In this document: piece after piece, positions 1-5,687 of the stretch | Layout of the letters: each line of letters starts with the position of its first letter | Position numbering within the stretch: position 1 is the first letter of the stretch | Source of the DNA: a virus | Length of the DNA stretch: 34,828 bases | Reading direction: 5' to 3' (one strand) | Virus record (IMG/VR): IMGVR_UViG_3300006924_000076 | Location: 1-34,828 of that record | Translations under genes and position numbers: made by a program | The notes under the pieces: model-generated | What the model was told of the DNA's origin: nothing | What the model saw: the letters and a program-made list of their open reading frames with translations, nothing else | Database searches by the model: none

Positions 1-37
1 TAAACTCACTAATTACAAACTCTATCTAACACTTTTC

Positions 38-130
38 ATGTCTAAGTCTGATCTCTTCCTTGCTCTTGAATCTGCACAGAATGGCAATGATATTCTTATC
101 ATCCTTGAAGCAATTGAGGCTCTCTATTGA
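38..130 (+). CDS. small hypothetical protein, 30 aa
   Basis: An ATG-to-TGA reading frame encodes an acidic, leucine/isoleucine-rich 30-residue peptide (starts MSKSDLFLALESAQNG, ends EAIEALY). It has an amphipathic-helix look and no motif I can name. No strong Shine-Dalgarno sequence precedes the ATG. Support comes from its position: it lies just upstream of an intrinsic terminator (194-218), as the last gene of a unit entering from the left would. Short helical proteins like this are common in cyanophage early regions, but I cannot assign a function. It may also be chance coding. Confidence 0.45.
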   Translation: MSKSDLFLALESAQNGNDILIILEAIEALY

Positions 131-193
131 TACGATTACCTACGGCAATCTTCTCCCTTCGGGTTAGATAAGACAAACAACTGAATAACACAT

Positions 194-218
194 AGAGAGG
201 GTCATTCCTCTCTTTTTT
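194..218 (+). terminator. rho-independent terminator
   Basis: A 7-bp perfect stem (AGAGAGG 194-200 with CCTCTCT 207-213) with a 6-nt loop is followed at once by five more T residues. This is the classic intrinsic terminator form on the + strand, and it closes the transcription unit containing the 30-residue ORF. Confidence 0.8.
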
Positions 219-223
219 GTGAC

Positions 224-241
224 GAATCTCCATAGAGATTC
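224..241. repeat. perfect 7-bp hairpin
   Basis: GAATCTC (224-230) and GAGATTC (235-241) form a perfect 7-bp stem around a CATA loop. A short TTCTCCC tract follows, but no T-run, so it is not a standard terminator. It sits just after the terminator at 194-218 and could be a transcript-end stabiliser or a protein-binding palindrome. The tract after it (TTCTCCCTT, 242-250) is also present at 150-158. Confidence 0.5.
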
Positions 242-250
242 TTCTCCCTT

Positions 251-300
251 TGGTATCAATTAATACCATTATTCGTTAAAAAACGTTTTTAAATGGTATT
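251..300. repeat. nested AT-rich inverted repeats
   Basis: Three inverted repeats overlap here: TGGTAT (251-256) with ATACCA (263-268); AATACCATT (262-270) with AATGGTATT (292-300); and, inside the latter, CGTT (274-277) with AACG (282-285). The middle arm can pair either left or right, so two alternative structures exclude each other. The segment is very AT-rich and lies beside the DnaA-box-like repeats. Confidence 0.65.
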
Positions 301-307
301 ATAAATA
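300..307 (+). promoter_or_regulatory. T4-type late promoter-like TATAAATA
   Basis: An exact match to the T4 late-promoter consensus TATAAATA, which in T4 is read by RNA polymerase carrying the gp55 sigma factor and the sliding clamp. No gene starts within 300 bases downstream, so it would make a long leader or a non-coding transcript. In AT-rich DNA an 8-mer match can arise by chance. Confidence 0.35.
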
Positions 308-327
308 TAACTTGCTATTTTATAGTG

Positions 328-391
328 TTATTCACATGTCTGTGGAAAAGGTATCATTTATCTGTGGAGAAAGGTATATTTCTGTGGATAA
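328..391. repeat. tandem ~21-bp repeats with DnaA-box-like cores
   Basis: Three tandem units start with TCTGTGGA at 339, 361 and 381. Their cores are TGTGGAAAA (341-349), TGTGGAGAA (363-371) and TGTGGATAA (383-391), spaced 22 and 20 bp, about two helical turns. TGTGGATAA is the exact reverse complement of the bacterial DnaA box TTATCCACA. TGTGGAAAA is the reverse complement of TTTTCCACA, the form I recall for cyanobacterial origins. A fourth, inverted core TTATTCACA (328-336) differs from the box at one base. DnaA binding is inferred. Confidence 0.6.
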
Positions 392-413
392 GTGTGTGAT
401 TATGTGTTAATTA

Positions 414-471
414 GTGATCAATTAAATGTCTCATAGTCCCTTCATTTGTGATCAATTAAATGTCTCATAGT
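414..471. repeat. 24-bp direct repeat, two perfect copies
   Basis: Positions 414-437 and 448-471 are identical over 24 bases. Each begins GTGATCAATTAAATG and ends TCTCATAGT, with a 10-bp spacer, giving a 34-bp period. Each copy contains the palindrome TGATCA. The first copy also takes part in a hairpin (TTAATT 407-412 with AATTAA 420-425). The repeat lies upstream of the promoters at 574 and 594, consistent with a regulator-binding site, though no regulator gene is in view. Confidence 0.75.
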
Positions 472-573
472 GCAGTGATCTAAGCGAGCACTCTATCACG
501 ACCGCGCAGAAATGTCAAGGGGGCGCTCATAAGTTTTTCCAGGGATTGACAACACAAAAATATCAGTGTTTCT

Positions 574-581
574 TATAAATA
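574..581 (+). promoter_or_regulatory. T4-type late promoter (TATAAATA)
   Basis: An exact TATAAATA, followed by C, lies 70 bp upstream of the ORF at 652. It immediately precedes a sigma-70 promoter for the same gene, so that gene may be read both early and late. Confidence 0.5.
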
Positions 582-593
582 CTCTCTGGAAGA

Positions 594-622
594 TTGACAA
601 TATCACTCAGGCATTCTATACT
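594..622 (+). promoter_or_regulatory. sigma-70 promoter, TTGACA-N17-TATACT
   Basis: A perfect -35 box (594-599), a 17-bp spacer and TATACT as -10 (617-622, 5/6 to TATAAT). The expected start of transcription near 629 gives a leader of roughly 22 nt for the ORF at 652. This form is read by the host housekeeping sigma factor, as expected for phage early genes. Confidence 0.75.
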
Positions 623-651
623 AGTAAAGTCATCACCACCGGGACAAACTC

Positions 652-828
652 ATGTCAGTCGCTATCAGTCAGGCACAGAAGCAACGTTATAGAATCACCC
701 TGGATTTAGAGGTGATGGAAGACTTCAACCCGCATAATATTGATTGGGAAACTCTCTTTGAAATGGAGGGAAATGAGCAGGTAATTGACAGCTACGTAGA
801 GGACCTGAGTAATCCTGTCCGGTGGTAG
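652..828 (+). CDS. conserved-type cyanophage small protein, 58 aa
   Basis: ATG (652) to TAG (828). The product starts MSVAISQAQKQRYRITLD and ends with a DLSNPVRW tail. It is acidic in its second half and shows no membrane segment or named domain. A consensus sigma-70 promoter ends 29 bp upstream and a late promoter lies 70 bp upstream, which supports it as a real gene. The opposite-strand frame across this stretch is a shadow. It resembles small hypothetical proteins I associate with T4-like cyanophages, but I cannot give a function. It may be an early host-interaction protein (inference). Confidence 0.75.
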   Translation: MSVAISQAQKQRYRITLDLEVMEDFNPHNIDWETLFEMEGNEQVIDSYVEDLSNPVRW

Positions 829-887
829 ATTAGCAGTCCTATGTGATGTCGTAGACAGAACGTTAGTGATACTTTGTGGCACGGGGG

Positions 888-916
888 TTGACATCAGCTA
901 GTCTCCGTGTTATGAT
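888..916 (+). promoter_or_regulatory. sigma-70 promoter, TTGACA-N17-TATGAT
   Basis: A perfect -35 (888-893), a 17-bp spacer and TATGAT as -10 (911-916). It probably starts near 923 and would serve the micro-ORF at 942 and the gene at 1095. Any ATG at 912-917 lies upstream of the predicted start and is unlikely to be used. Confidence 0.7.
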
Positions 917-941
917 GGAGGAAAGTATCAGTGAATAGGCA

Positions 942-1022
942 GTGTTTATCGGCGGCGTTGTTATCGTTGCGGGCGGCGTTGCGTATATAAAAACGACCTA
1001 CTACCCTAACCTACAGAGGTGA
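942..1022 (+). CDS. possible 26-aa membrane micro-protein (GTG start)
   Basis: GTG (942) to TGA (1022) encodes a short peptide with one hydrophobic, glycine/valine-rich segment (FIGGVVIVAGGVAYI), then a basic-aromatic tail (KTTYYPNLQR). This is the form of a single-pass membrane micro-protein. The start is not backed by a Shine-Dalgarno sequence. The same frame is open upstream to an amber codon at 936-938, preceded by ATG codons at 912 and 915, so the gene may be a relic of a slightly longer one. Two copies of GGCGGCGTTG (951-960, 972-981) lie within it. Confidence 0.3.
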   Translation: MFIGGVVIVAGGVAYIKTTYYPNLQR

Positions 1023-1094
1023 CAGATCGCGAGAGATATATAATGCAACTTACAAATACATAAAGGAAAAAAAAATTCCGGGCAAAAAAAATTT

Positions 1095-1286
1095 ATGGAA
1101 AAGGTTTATCACATCTATGCAAAAGAAGAGTGTTTATATAACAATTTAAGTGAAGTACAATTTAATAAGACATGGAGCACCCTCAATGGGATGGTTGGTT
1201 TATTACATACCGACTATACCATTGAGGATTTATCATATGAAGAATTAGTAAAAACCTCTATGGGGGGACACGAACATTCTTATTAG
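1095..1286 (+). CDS. conserved-type cyanophage small protein, 63 aa
   Basis: ATG (1095) to TAG (1286). The product starts MEKVYHIYAKEECLYNNLSE and has an amphipathic, aromatic-rich middle with an acidic segment (DYTIEDLSYEEL). It looks like a compact soluble protein and resembles a recurring hypothetical protein of T4-like cyanophages; I know no function. The promoter at 888-916 is the likely driver. The 5' leader has an unusual A-tract context (1064-1094) and no ordinary ribosome-binding site. The next gene has its own promoter directly after this stop. Confidence 0.75.
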   Translation: MEKVYHIYAKEECLYNNLSEVQFNKTWSTLNGMVGLLHTDYTIEDLSYEELVKTSMGGHEHSY

Positions 1287-1289
1287 AGA

Positions 1290-1318
1290 TTGACATACCA
1301 TACATATACTGATATAAT
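1290..1318 (+). promoter_or_regulatory. perfect-consensus sigma-70 promoter, TTGACA-N17-TATAAT
   Basis: Both hexamers match consensus exactly (1290-1295 and 1313-1318) with the optimal 17-bp spacer. It begins four bases after the previous stop codon and should start transcription near 1325, giving a short leader to the ATG at 1342. It likely drives the glycosyltransferase-like gene and the basic protein after it. Confidence 0.85.
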
Positions 1319-1341
1319 TGAACTGACGTAATTTCAAAGAC

Positions 1342-2109
1342 ATGGCAAAAGGATTTACTGTAAAGGCCAATGCGCCCACCAAGAAGAAAGAAGAGTGGGA
1401 CATTGCAGCAATCAAAGAGAGAATGAAAGGTAAGACAATTGTATTTTGTTTACCAGGACGTGGATGTTCGTTCACATTTCTGAAGAACTTTGTACAACTG
1501 TGCTTTGATATGGTACAGAATGGTATGAGTATTCAGATCAGTCAAGACTACTCATCAATGGTTAACTTTGCAAGATGCAAATGTTTAGGAGCAAATGTAT
1601 TACGCGGACCGAACCAAATTCCATGGGATGGTAAGTTAGAATATGATTATCAGTTATGGATTGATAGTGATATTGTATTTGACACTAACAAGTTCTGGCA
1701 GTTGTGTGACTTAAGTGTTCCTGCAGAGGGTGAAGAGCGTGGCATTACTGCAGGTTGGTATGCAACTGAAGATGGTGTCACAACATCAGTCGCACATTGG
1801 TTAGAAGAAGAAGAGTTCCGTACAAATGGTGGAGTGATGAATCACGAAACTGTCGATTCTATCCAGAAGCGTCGGAAGCCCTTTACTGTTGATTATACAG
1901 GATTTGGATGGGTCTTAATCAAGAAGGGAGTATTTGAAGAAATGGAATACCCATGGTTTGCACCTAAGATGCAAGTCTTTGAGAGTGGGAGTGTACAAGA
2001 CATGTGTGGTGAAGATGTCTCATTCTGCTTAGATGCCAAAGAGATGGGTTATGATATTTGGTGTGATCCACGTATTCGTGTGGGTCATGAAAAGATGCGT
2101 GTTATTTAA
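1342..2109 (+). CDS. GT-A-fold glycosyltransferase-like protein, 255 aa
   Basis: The likely role is sugar transfer from a nucleotide-sugar, with acceptor unknown. After a charged N-terminus (1-30), a first beta-strand reads KTIVFCLPGRG (31-41), where GT-A enzymes begin their nucleotide-binding fold. A DSD motif flanked by hydrophobics (LWIDSDIVF, 105-113, Asp108 and Asp110) fits the metal-binding DxD of family 2-like transferases. A TGFGW segment (186-190), a GED (223-225) and a late His (249) fit the usual downstream acceptor/base and metal-ligand positions. There is no signal peptide or membrane segment. It has its own perfect promoter. The fold assignment rests on motifs only; virion or host-surface modification is inferred. 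Confidence 0.6.
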   Translation: MAKGFTVKANAPTKKKEEWDIAAIKERMKGKTIVFCLPGRGCSFTFLKNFVQLCFDMVQNGMSIQISQDYSSMVNFARCKCLGANVLRGPNQIPWDGKLEYDYQLWIDSDIVFDTNKFWQLCDLSVPAEGEERGITAGWYATEDGVTTSVAHWLEEEEFRTNGGVMNHETVDSIQKRRKPFTVDYTGFGWVLIKKGVFEEMEYPWFAPKMQVFESGSVQDMCGEDVSFCLDAKEMGYDIWCDPRIRVGHEKMRVI

Positions 2110-2122
2110 GAGGTATTAAGTT

Positions 2123-2269
2123 ATGGCAGCAAGAACTAAATCATTATCAGGAACAGAGTTTGTGGAGTCGCATCCGAAAAAAACTCGTCAAGGAATGGGT
2201 AAGCACACTAAGTATACCGCGTCGTCTCGTAATAACAAGAAGAAGCGTTATCGCGGACAAGGTAAATAG
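2123..2269 (+). CDS. small highly basic protein, 48 aa
   Basis: ATG (2123) to TAG (2269), 13 nt after the glycosyltransferase-like gene, with AAGAGG (2108-2113) upstream as a ribosome-binding site. The product starts MAARTKSLSGTEFVESHPKK and ends in a cluster of Lys/Arg (SSRNNKKKRYRGQGK); about a third of residues are basic. This suggests nucleic-acid binding or a packaged basic peptide. No domain is recognisable. I have seen similar small basic proteins in cyanophage genomes, without assigned function. Confidence 0.65.
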   Translation: MAARTKSLSGTEFVESHPKKTRQGMGKHTKYTASSRNNKKKRYRGQGK

Positions 2270-2289
2270 TGTAGTTATATGAATACATC

Positions 2290-2985
2290 ATGGCAGCACT
2301 TATATGCAATCTTCCTTCAGTGGAGGTATGGGTTCGTAAAGAGTATCTAACTGATCATCAAAGTGGCCATGGTGAATTTGTAAAAGGCGTTTGGGTATCG
2401 TGTAAATCGATACCTGGGCGCACTTTTTATTTTGAGACGTATTTGCCCGAATATGCCGCAATGTATGACAAACTACCTATTAGTGCGTTTCTCTCGTCTC
2501 CGGCGCTTCCAGACCCCGATATGGACCTTCCTAACCTGCAGTTCTGGAACTGTATGGACTATGGTGTTGTATCAATAACGAAGCAATTTATTGGTTCAAT
2601 GGACTATGAATTATATACAAGAGACTTTGGTATTCAGAAAGGTACATATATTTGTACAATAGACAACTATCATCAAGATCCTGAGGTAGTAGATTATGCA
2701 ACAAGTGAAAATCCAGCTGAACATAAGTCACATAATCTAATTCAACTTGAAAATGGTCAGTATGCACTATATCCAAACAATAGAATGCGTATTTTTGACA
2801 ATAGTTTAACACCTGTTGAACCTAAGATGCCCGATTTCAAGGTTTCGACTCAATATTATCAAGTTGAGAATGGATTTGAGCGTCTTGGAATGGGACGTGA
2901 GGATGAATATTTCTGGAAAACCGCAAAAGAGCGTGAATCTAGTGAATTAAATAGTGATATAGACGAAAAAACTACTAATTTTTAA
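2290..2985 (+). CDS. conserved-type cyanomyovirus protein of unknown function, 231 aa
   Basis: ATG (2290) to TAA (2985). The product is aromatic- and proline-rich, mildly acidic, and lacks a signal peptide or membrane helix. Notable segments are a conserved-looking N-terminus (MAALICNLPSVEVWVRKEYL), a central SMDYELYTRDFG region and a C-terminal Ser/Asp/Glu-rich tail (from about 215) that looks disordered. It lies directly before the baseplate wedge genes and is read the same way, so a virion or assembly role is possible. I do not recognise its family. The ATG has no evident Shine-Dalgarno sequence. Confidence 0.75.
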   Translation: MAALICNLPSVEVWVRKEYLTDHQSGHGEFVKGVWVSCKSIPGRTFYFETYLPEYAAMYDKLPISAFLSSPALPDPDMDLPNLQFWNCMDYGVVSITKQFIGSMDYELYTRDFGIQKGTYICTIDNYHQDPEVVDYATSENPAEHKSHNLIQLENGQYALYPNNRMRIFDNSLTPVEPKMPDFKVSTQYYQVENGFERLGMGREDEYFWKTAKERESSELNSDIDEKTTNF

Positions 2986-2987
2986 AA

Positions 2988-3158
2988 ATGACAGATTTTT
3001 TAGACAATTTAGCTAATGATCAGCATCAAAAGATGCTTCGTGAAATTGCAAATGATGTAAAAACACCTAAAAAACGCGATTCTCTTGAAGAAACCGACCT
3101 TTTTATAGTTGATGAGGTAGTTTCTCAGACTGAACCGATGACACTTAATGAATTTTGA
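2988..3158 (+). CDS. small acidic hypothetical protein, 56 aa
   Basis: ATG (2988) to TGA (3158), two bases after the stop of the 231-residue gene, so translation is likely coupled. The product starts MTDFLDNLANDQHQKMLREI, has a short basic patch (KTPKKR) and an acidic C-terminal half. It is predicted helical at the N-terminus and otherwise featureless. Tight packing with its neighbours supports a real gene of unknown role. Confidence 0.6.
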   Translation: MTDFLDNLANDQHQKMLREIANDVKTPKKRDSLEETDLFIVDEVVSQTEPMTLNEF

Positions 3159-3169
3159 TATTATACCTT

Positions 3170-3177
3170 AATAAATA
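3170..3177 (+). promoter_or_regulatory. late promoter (AATAAATA) for the baseplate operon
   Basis: It matches the NATAAATA late-promoter form reported for T4-like cyanophages. It lies in the 40-bp gap after the 56-residue gene and 22 bp before the GTG start of gp25. It probably starts the gp25-gp6-giant transcript. Confidence 0.55.
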
Positions 3178-3198
3178 AGTTATAATCGCAGGATTCTT

Positions 3199-3600
3199 GT
3201 GCCTTTAGAACGGGTAAGTCAGGGTTTTAAGGATATTAGTATGACTTTTCAGATTAATCCTCTGACAAGTGATTTAATTGCACTTAAAAACGAAAATGCA
3301 ATTGCTCGTTCCATAAGAAATATTGTATTTACAATACCTGGCGAGAAATTTTTTGATGAATCTTTTGGATCTGACATCAATAAATCACTTTTTGATAACA
3401 TTGATGAAATATCAGCAATTTTAATTAAAGATCAGATTACAGAATCTATTCAAAACTTTGAACCAAGAGTCAAATTAACTGAGGTTGTTACTTCTCCCGA
3501 CTTTGATAATAATAGTTTCAATGCAACTTTAACATATGAGGTTATTGGGGCTGATATTCCACCACAAGAATTACAATTTGTTTTGCAACAAACTAGGTAA
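3199..3600 (+). CDS. gp25: baseplate wedge protein gp25
   Basis: A T4 gp25-family protein (133 aa against 132 in T4), part of the conserved wedge core that holds gp6 and gp53 together and links wedge to hub. The EPR triplet typical of the family is present (NFEPRVKL, 87-94), as are the TIPGEKFFDESFGS segment (45-58) and the N-terminus MPLERVSQGFKDIS. I choose GTG at 3199 over the ATG at 3241 because those first 14 residues look native to cyanophage gp25 and AGGA (3190-3193) sits at ribosome-binding distance. A late promoter precedes it, and gp6 begins three bases after its stop. Confidence 0.93.
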   Translation: MPLERVSQGFKDISMTFQINPLTSDLIALKNENAIARSIRNIVFTIPGEKFFDESFGSDINKSLFDNIDEISAILIKDQITESIQNFEPRVKLTEVVTSPDFDNNSFNATLTYEVIGADIPPQELQFVLQQTR

Positions 3601-3603
3601 AAA

Positions 3604-5670
3604 ATGCCATTAGCTAACTTCACAAACCTAGACTTTGGTCAGGTTAAAACAACACTTAGAGAATATCTAAAAGAAAACTCTAATTTTACTGATTATGATT
3701 TCGAGGGTTCAAACCTGTCATCAATTCTCGATGTATTGGCATACAATACCTATATTACTTCATACAATGCGAACATGGTCGCTAATGAAGTGTTTATTGA
3801 TAGTGCAACATTAAGAGAGAATGTTGTATCATTAGCAAGAAACATTGGATATCTTCCCAAATCAAGAAAGGCTGCAAGAGGAACAATTAGTTTCTTTATT
3901 GATACTACAAATATAACACCTGTTCCTAGTACAATTACACTTAAAGCAGGTATTGTATCTACAACACAGGGTTCATTCGGAAAACAATCATATACTTTTT
4001 GCATATTATCAGATATTACAGTTCCAGTTACAGATGGAATTGCATCGTTTGATGATATATCAGTATATGAAGGAAGTTTCTTGACCACAAACTTTACATA
4101 TAGTGCAAGAACTCCAAATCAAAAATTTATTTTAGAAAATCCAGGAATTGATACTGATTTAATTTCTATTAATGTTCGACCAAATGAGCAATCGACTCGT
4201 AGTGTGAAGTATAGTCGTCAAGATAGTCTTTTTGATATTAAATCAGATTCGAAGGTATATTACTTACAAGAAGTAGAAGACGAAAGATATCAAATATTTT
4301 TTGGTGATGGAATCTTTGGCAATAAACTGCAAGATAATAATTTTATTACCGTCAACTATATTACGTCAAATGGAGACGCTGCAAATGGAGTGCAGCAGTT
4401 TACTTTTGCAGGTAGATTAGTATATACAAGGAATTCTCAAGAATATACAGTAACTTCTGGAATTTCACTACTTACAACTGGATTATCATCGTCTGGTGGA
4501 GAATCTATTGAGGGTGTTGAGTCAATTAAGAAATTTGCACCAAGAATTTATGCCTCTCAGAACAGGGCATTGACTGCAAATGATTATGAAACTCTCATTC
4601 CTGCAAAAATTTATCCAGAAACTGAATCAATTTCCGTTTTTGGTGGTGAAGAGTTAGTTCCACCACAATATGGTAAAGTTTTCATTAGTATCAAACCAAG
4701 ATTTGGCGATTTTATACCAAATTTGATAAAAGATAATATCAAAAACAAATTAAAAAAGTATGCAGTTGCAGGAATTGTTCCAGAAATTTTAGATCTTAAA
4801 TATTTGTATCTAGAAGTTAATTCAAAAATTTATTACAATACAAATCTTGCACCATCTGCAACTTTTGTTTCTTCAATTGTCCAAAATAATACTACAAAGT
4901 ATTCAGAGTCAACTGAGTTGAACAAGTATGGCGCAAGATTTAAATATAGTAAGTTTTTAAAAACAATTGATGATAGTCATGAATCGGTAACTTCCAATAT
5001 TACAAACGTAATTATGAGAAGGGATTTGAGAGTTGTATTAAACACTTTTGCAGAATATCAAATTTCTTTTGGAAATGCATTTCATATTAATAGTATGAGT
5101 GGATACAATATAAAAACAACTGCATTTATAATCGCGGGTATTCAATCACAAGTGTACTTATCTGATATTCCAGATACTAATAAGATAACAGGATCTCTTT
5201 TCCTTTTTACTTTACCAAATATTGGATCACAATCACCAACTATTGTTAAAAGAAATGTTGGTAGGATTAATTATGTAAATGGATCTATTACATTAAATCC
5301 TATGAATATTTTAGGAGGAAAACTGAAAGATAGTCAACCAATTATTGAAATTGGAGTGACTCCAACTTCAAATGATGTTATTGGATTACAGGATCTTTAT
5401 TTGCAACTAGATATAAGTAGCAGCAATTTTGAAACTGTTGTTGATGATATAGCATCTGGTCTAGACCCATCTGCTTCAAGTTATATTGTATCATCTAGTT
5501 ATTCAAATGGCAATTTAGTTCGTTCAGGTGGACCAGAAACAATTTCTATAACTGGAAATGCAACAGGAGGATCCTCAGCCTCAACTTCTAATGTAATTAC
5601 TCAACAATCAACACCAGCAACAATAACATCCAATGCTGGATCATCCTCATCCGGTTCAATTTCATACTAA
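3604..5670 (+). CDS. gp6: baseplate wedge protein gp6
   Basis: T4 gp6-like wedge protein (688 aa; T4 gp6 is 660). In T4, gp6 forms the ring of dimers that ties the six wedges together around the hub. Recognised from the N-terminal segment (LREYLKENSNFTDYDFEGSN, then a region on loss-of-symmetry helices ending in SLARNIGYLPKS), the baseplate-J-like middle containing FGDGIFG (about 238-244) and the ANDYE motif (about 325-329), and its place directly after gp25. The C-terminal ~50 residues are Ser/Thr/Gly-rich low complexity, likely disordered. It is probably translated with gp25; the giant gene starts 17 bp after its stop. Confidence 0.93.
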   Translation: MPLANFTNLDFGQVKTTLREYLKENSNFTDYDFEGSNLSSILDVLAYNTYITSYNANMVANEVFIDSATLRENVVSLARNIGYLPKSRKAARGTISFFIDTTNITPVPSTITLKAGIVSTTQGSFGKQSYTFCILSDITVPVTDGIASFDDISVYEGSFLTTNFTYSARTPNQKFILENPGIDTDLISINVRPNEQSTRSVKYSRQDSLFDIKSDSKVYYLQEVEDERYQIFFGDGIFGNKLQDNNFITVNYITSNGDAANGVQQFTFAGRLVYTRNSQEYTVTSGISLLTTGLSSSGGESIEGVESIKKFAPRIYASQNRALTANDYETLIPAKIYPETESISVFGGEELVPPQYGKVFISIKPRFGDFIPNLIKDNIKNKLKKYAVAGIVPEILDLKYLYLEVNSKIYYNTNLAPSATFVSSIVQNNTTKYSESTELNKYGARFKYSKFLKTIDDSHESVTSNITNVIMRRDLRVVLNTFAEYQISFGNAFHINSMSGYNIKTTAFIIAGIQSQVYLSDIPDTNKITGSLFLFTLPNIGSQSPTIVKRNVGRINYVNGSITLNPMNILGGKLKDSQPIIEIGVTPTSNDVIGLQDLYLQLDISSSNFETVVDDIASGLDPSASSYIVSSSYSNGNLVRSGGPETISITGNATGGSSASTSNVITQQSTPATITSNAGSSSSGSISY

Positions 5671-5687
5671 GAAGATAAACTCATAAA

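Larger units (their letters stand above)
219..651. other. non-coding regulatory region, possible replication-associated locus
   Basis: This stretch of about 430 bases has no credible gene. It holds, in order: a hairpin (224-241), nested inverted repeats (251-300), a late-promoter-like TATAAATA (300-307), four DnaA-box-like cores (328-391), a 24-bp direct repeat (414-437 and 448-471), a locally GC-richer patch (about 480-540), a late promoter (574-581) and a sigma-70 promoter (594-622). Such a density of repeats and promoters in one gap suggests a control region. Reading it as an origin is inference. Confidence 0.6.

Noticed and set aside
546-581. TTGACA at 546 paired with TATAAA at 574 as a sigma-70 promoter
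   Set aside because: The spacer is 22 bp, too long; the TATAAATA is better read as a late promoter, and a proper sigma-70 promoter lies at 594-622.
131-651. tRNA or known small RNA in the large non-coding gap
   Set aside because: No cloverleaf arms, T-loop GTTCGANNC or CCA end could be found by eye; the structure present is better described as repeats and promoters.
706-894. Open frame on the minus strand, 62 codons
   Set aside because: It overlaps the 58-residue + strand gene that has a consensus promoter, and its product is low-complexity Thr/Ser/Pro/Ile sequence without a ribosome-binding site; a shadow.
931-990. GTG-started 19-codon frame overlapping the 26-residue micro-ORF
   Set aside because: No ribosome-binding site, no hydrophobic or other pattern, and it competes with the more plausible frame at 942.
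1039-1044. TATAAT as an extra promoter for the 63-residue gene
   Set aside because: A perfect -10 but the nearest -35-like GTGACA (1019-1024) gives a 14-bp spacer; too short to support.
2278-2285. TATGAATA as a late promoter for the 231-residue gene
   Set aside because: One mismatch to consensus and only 4 bp before the ATG, so transcription would start at or after the start codon.
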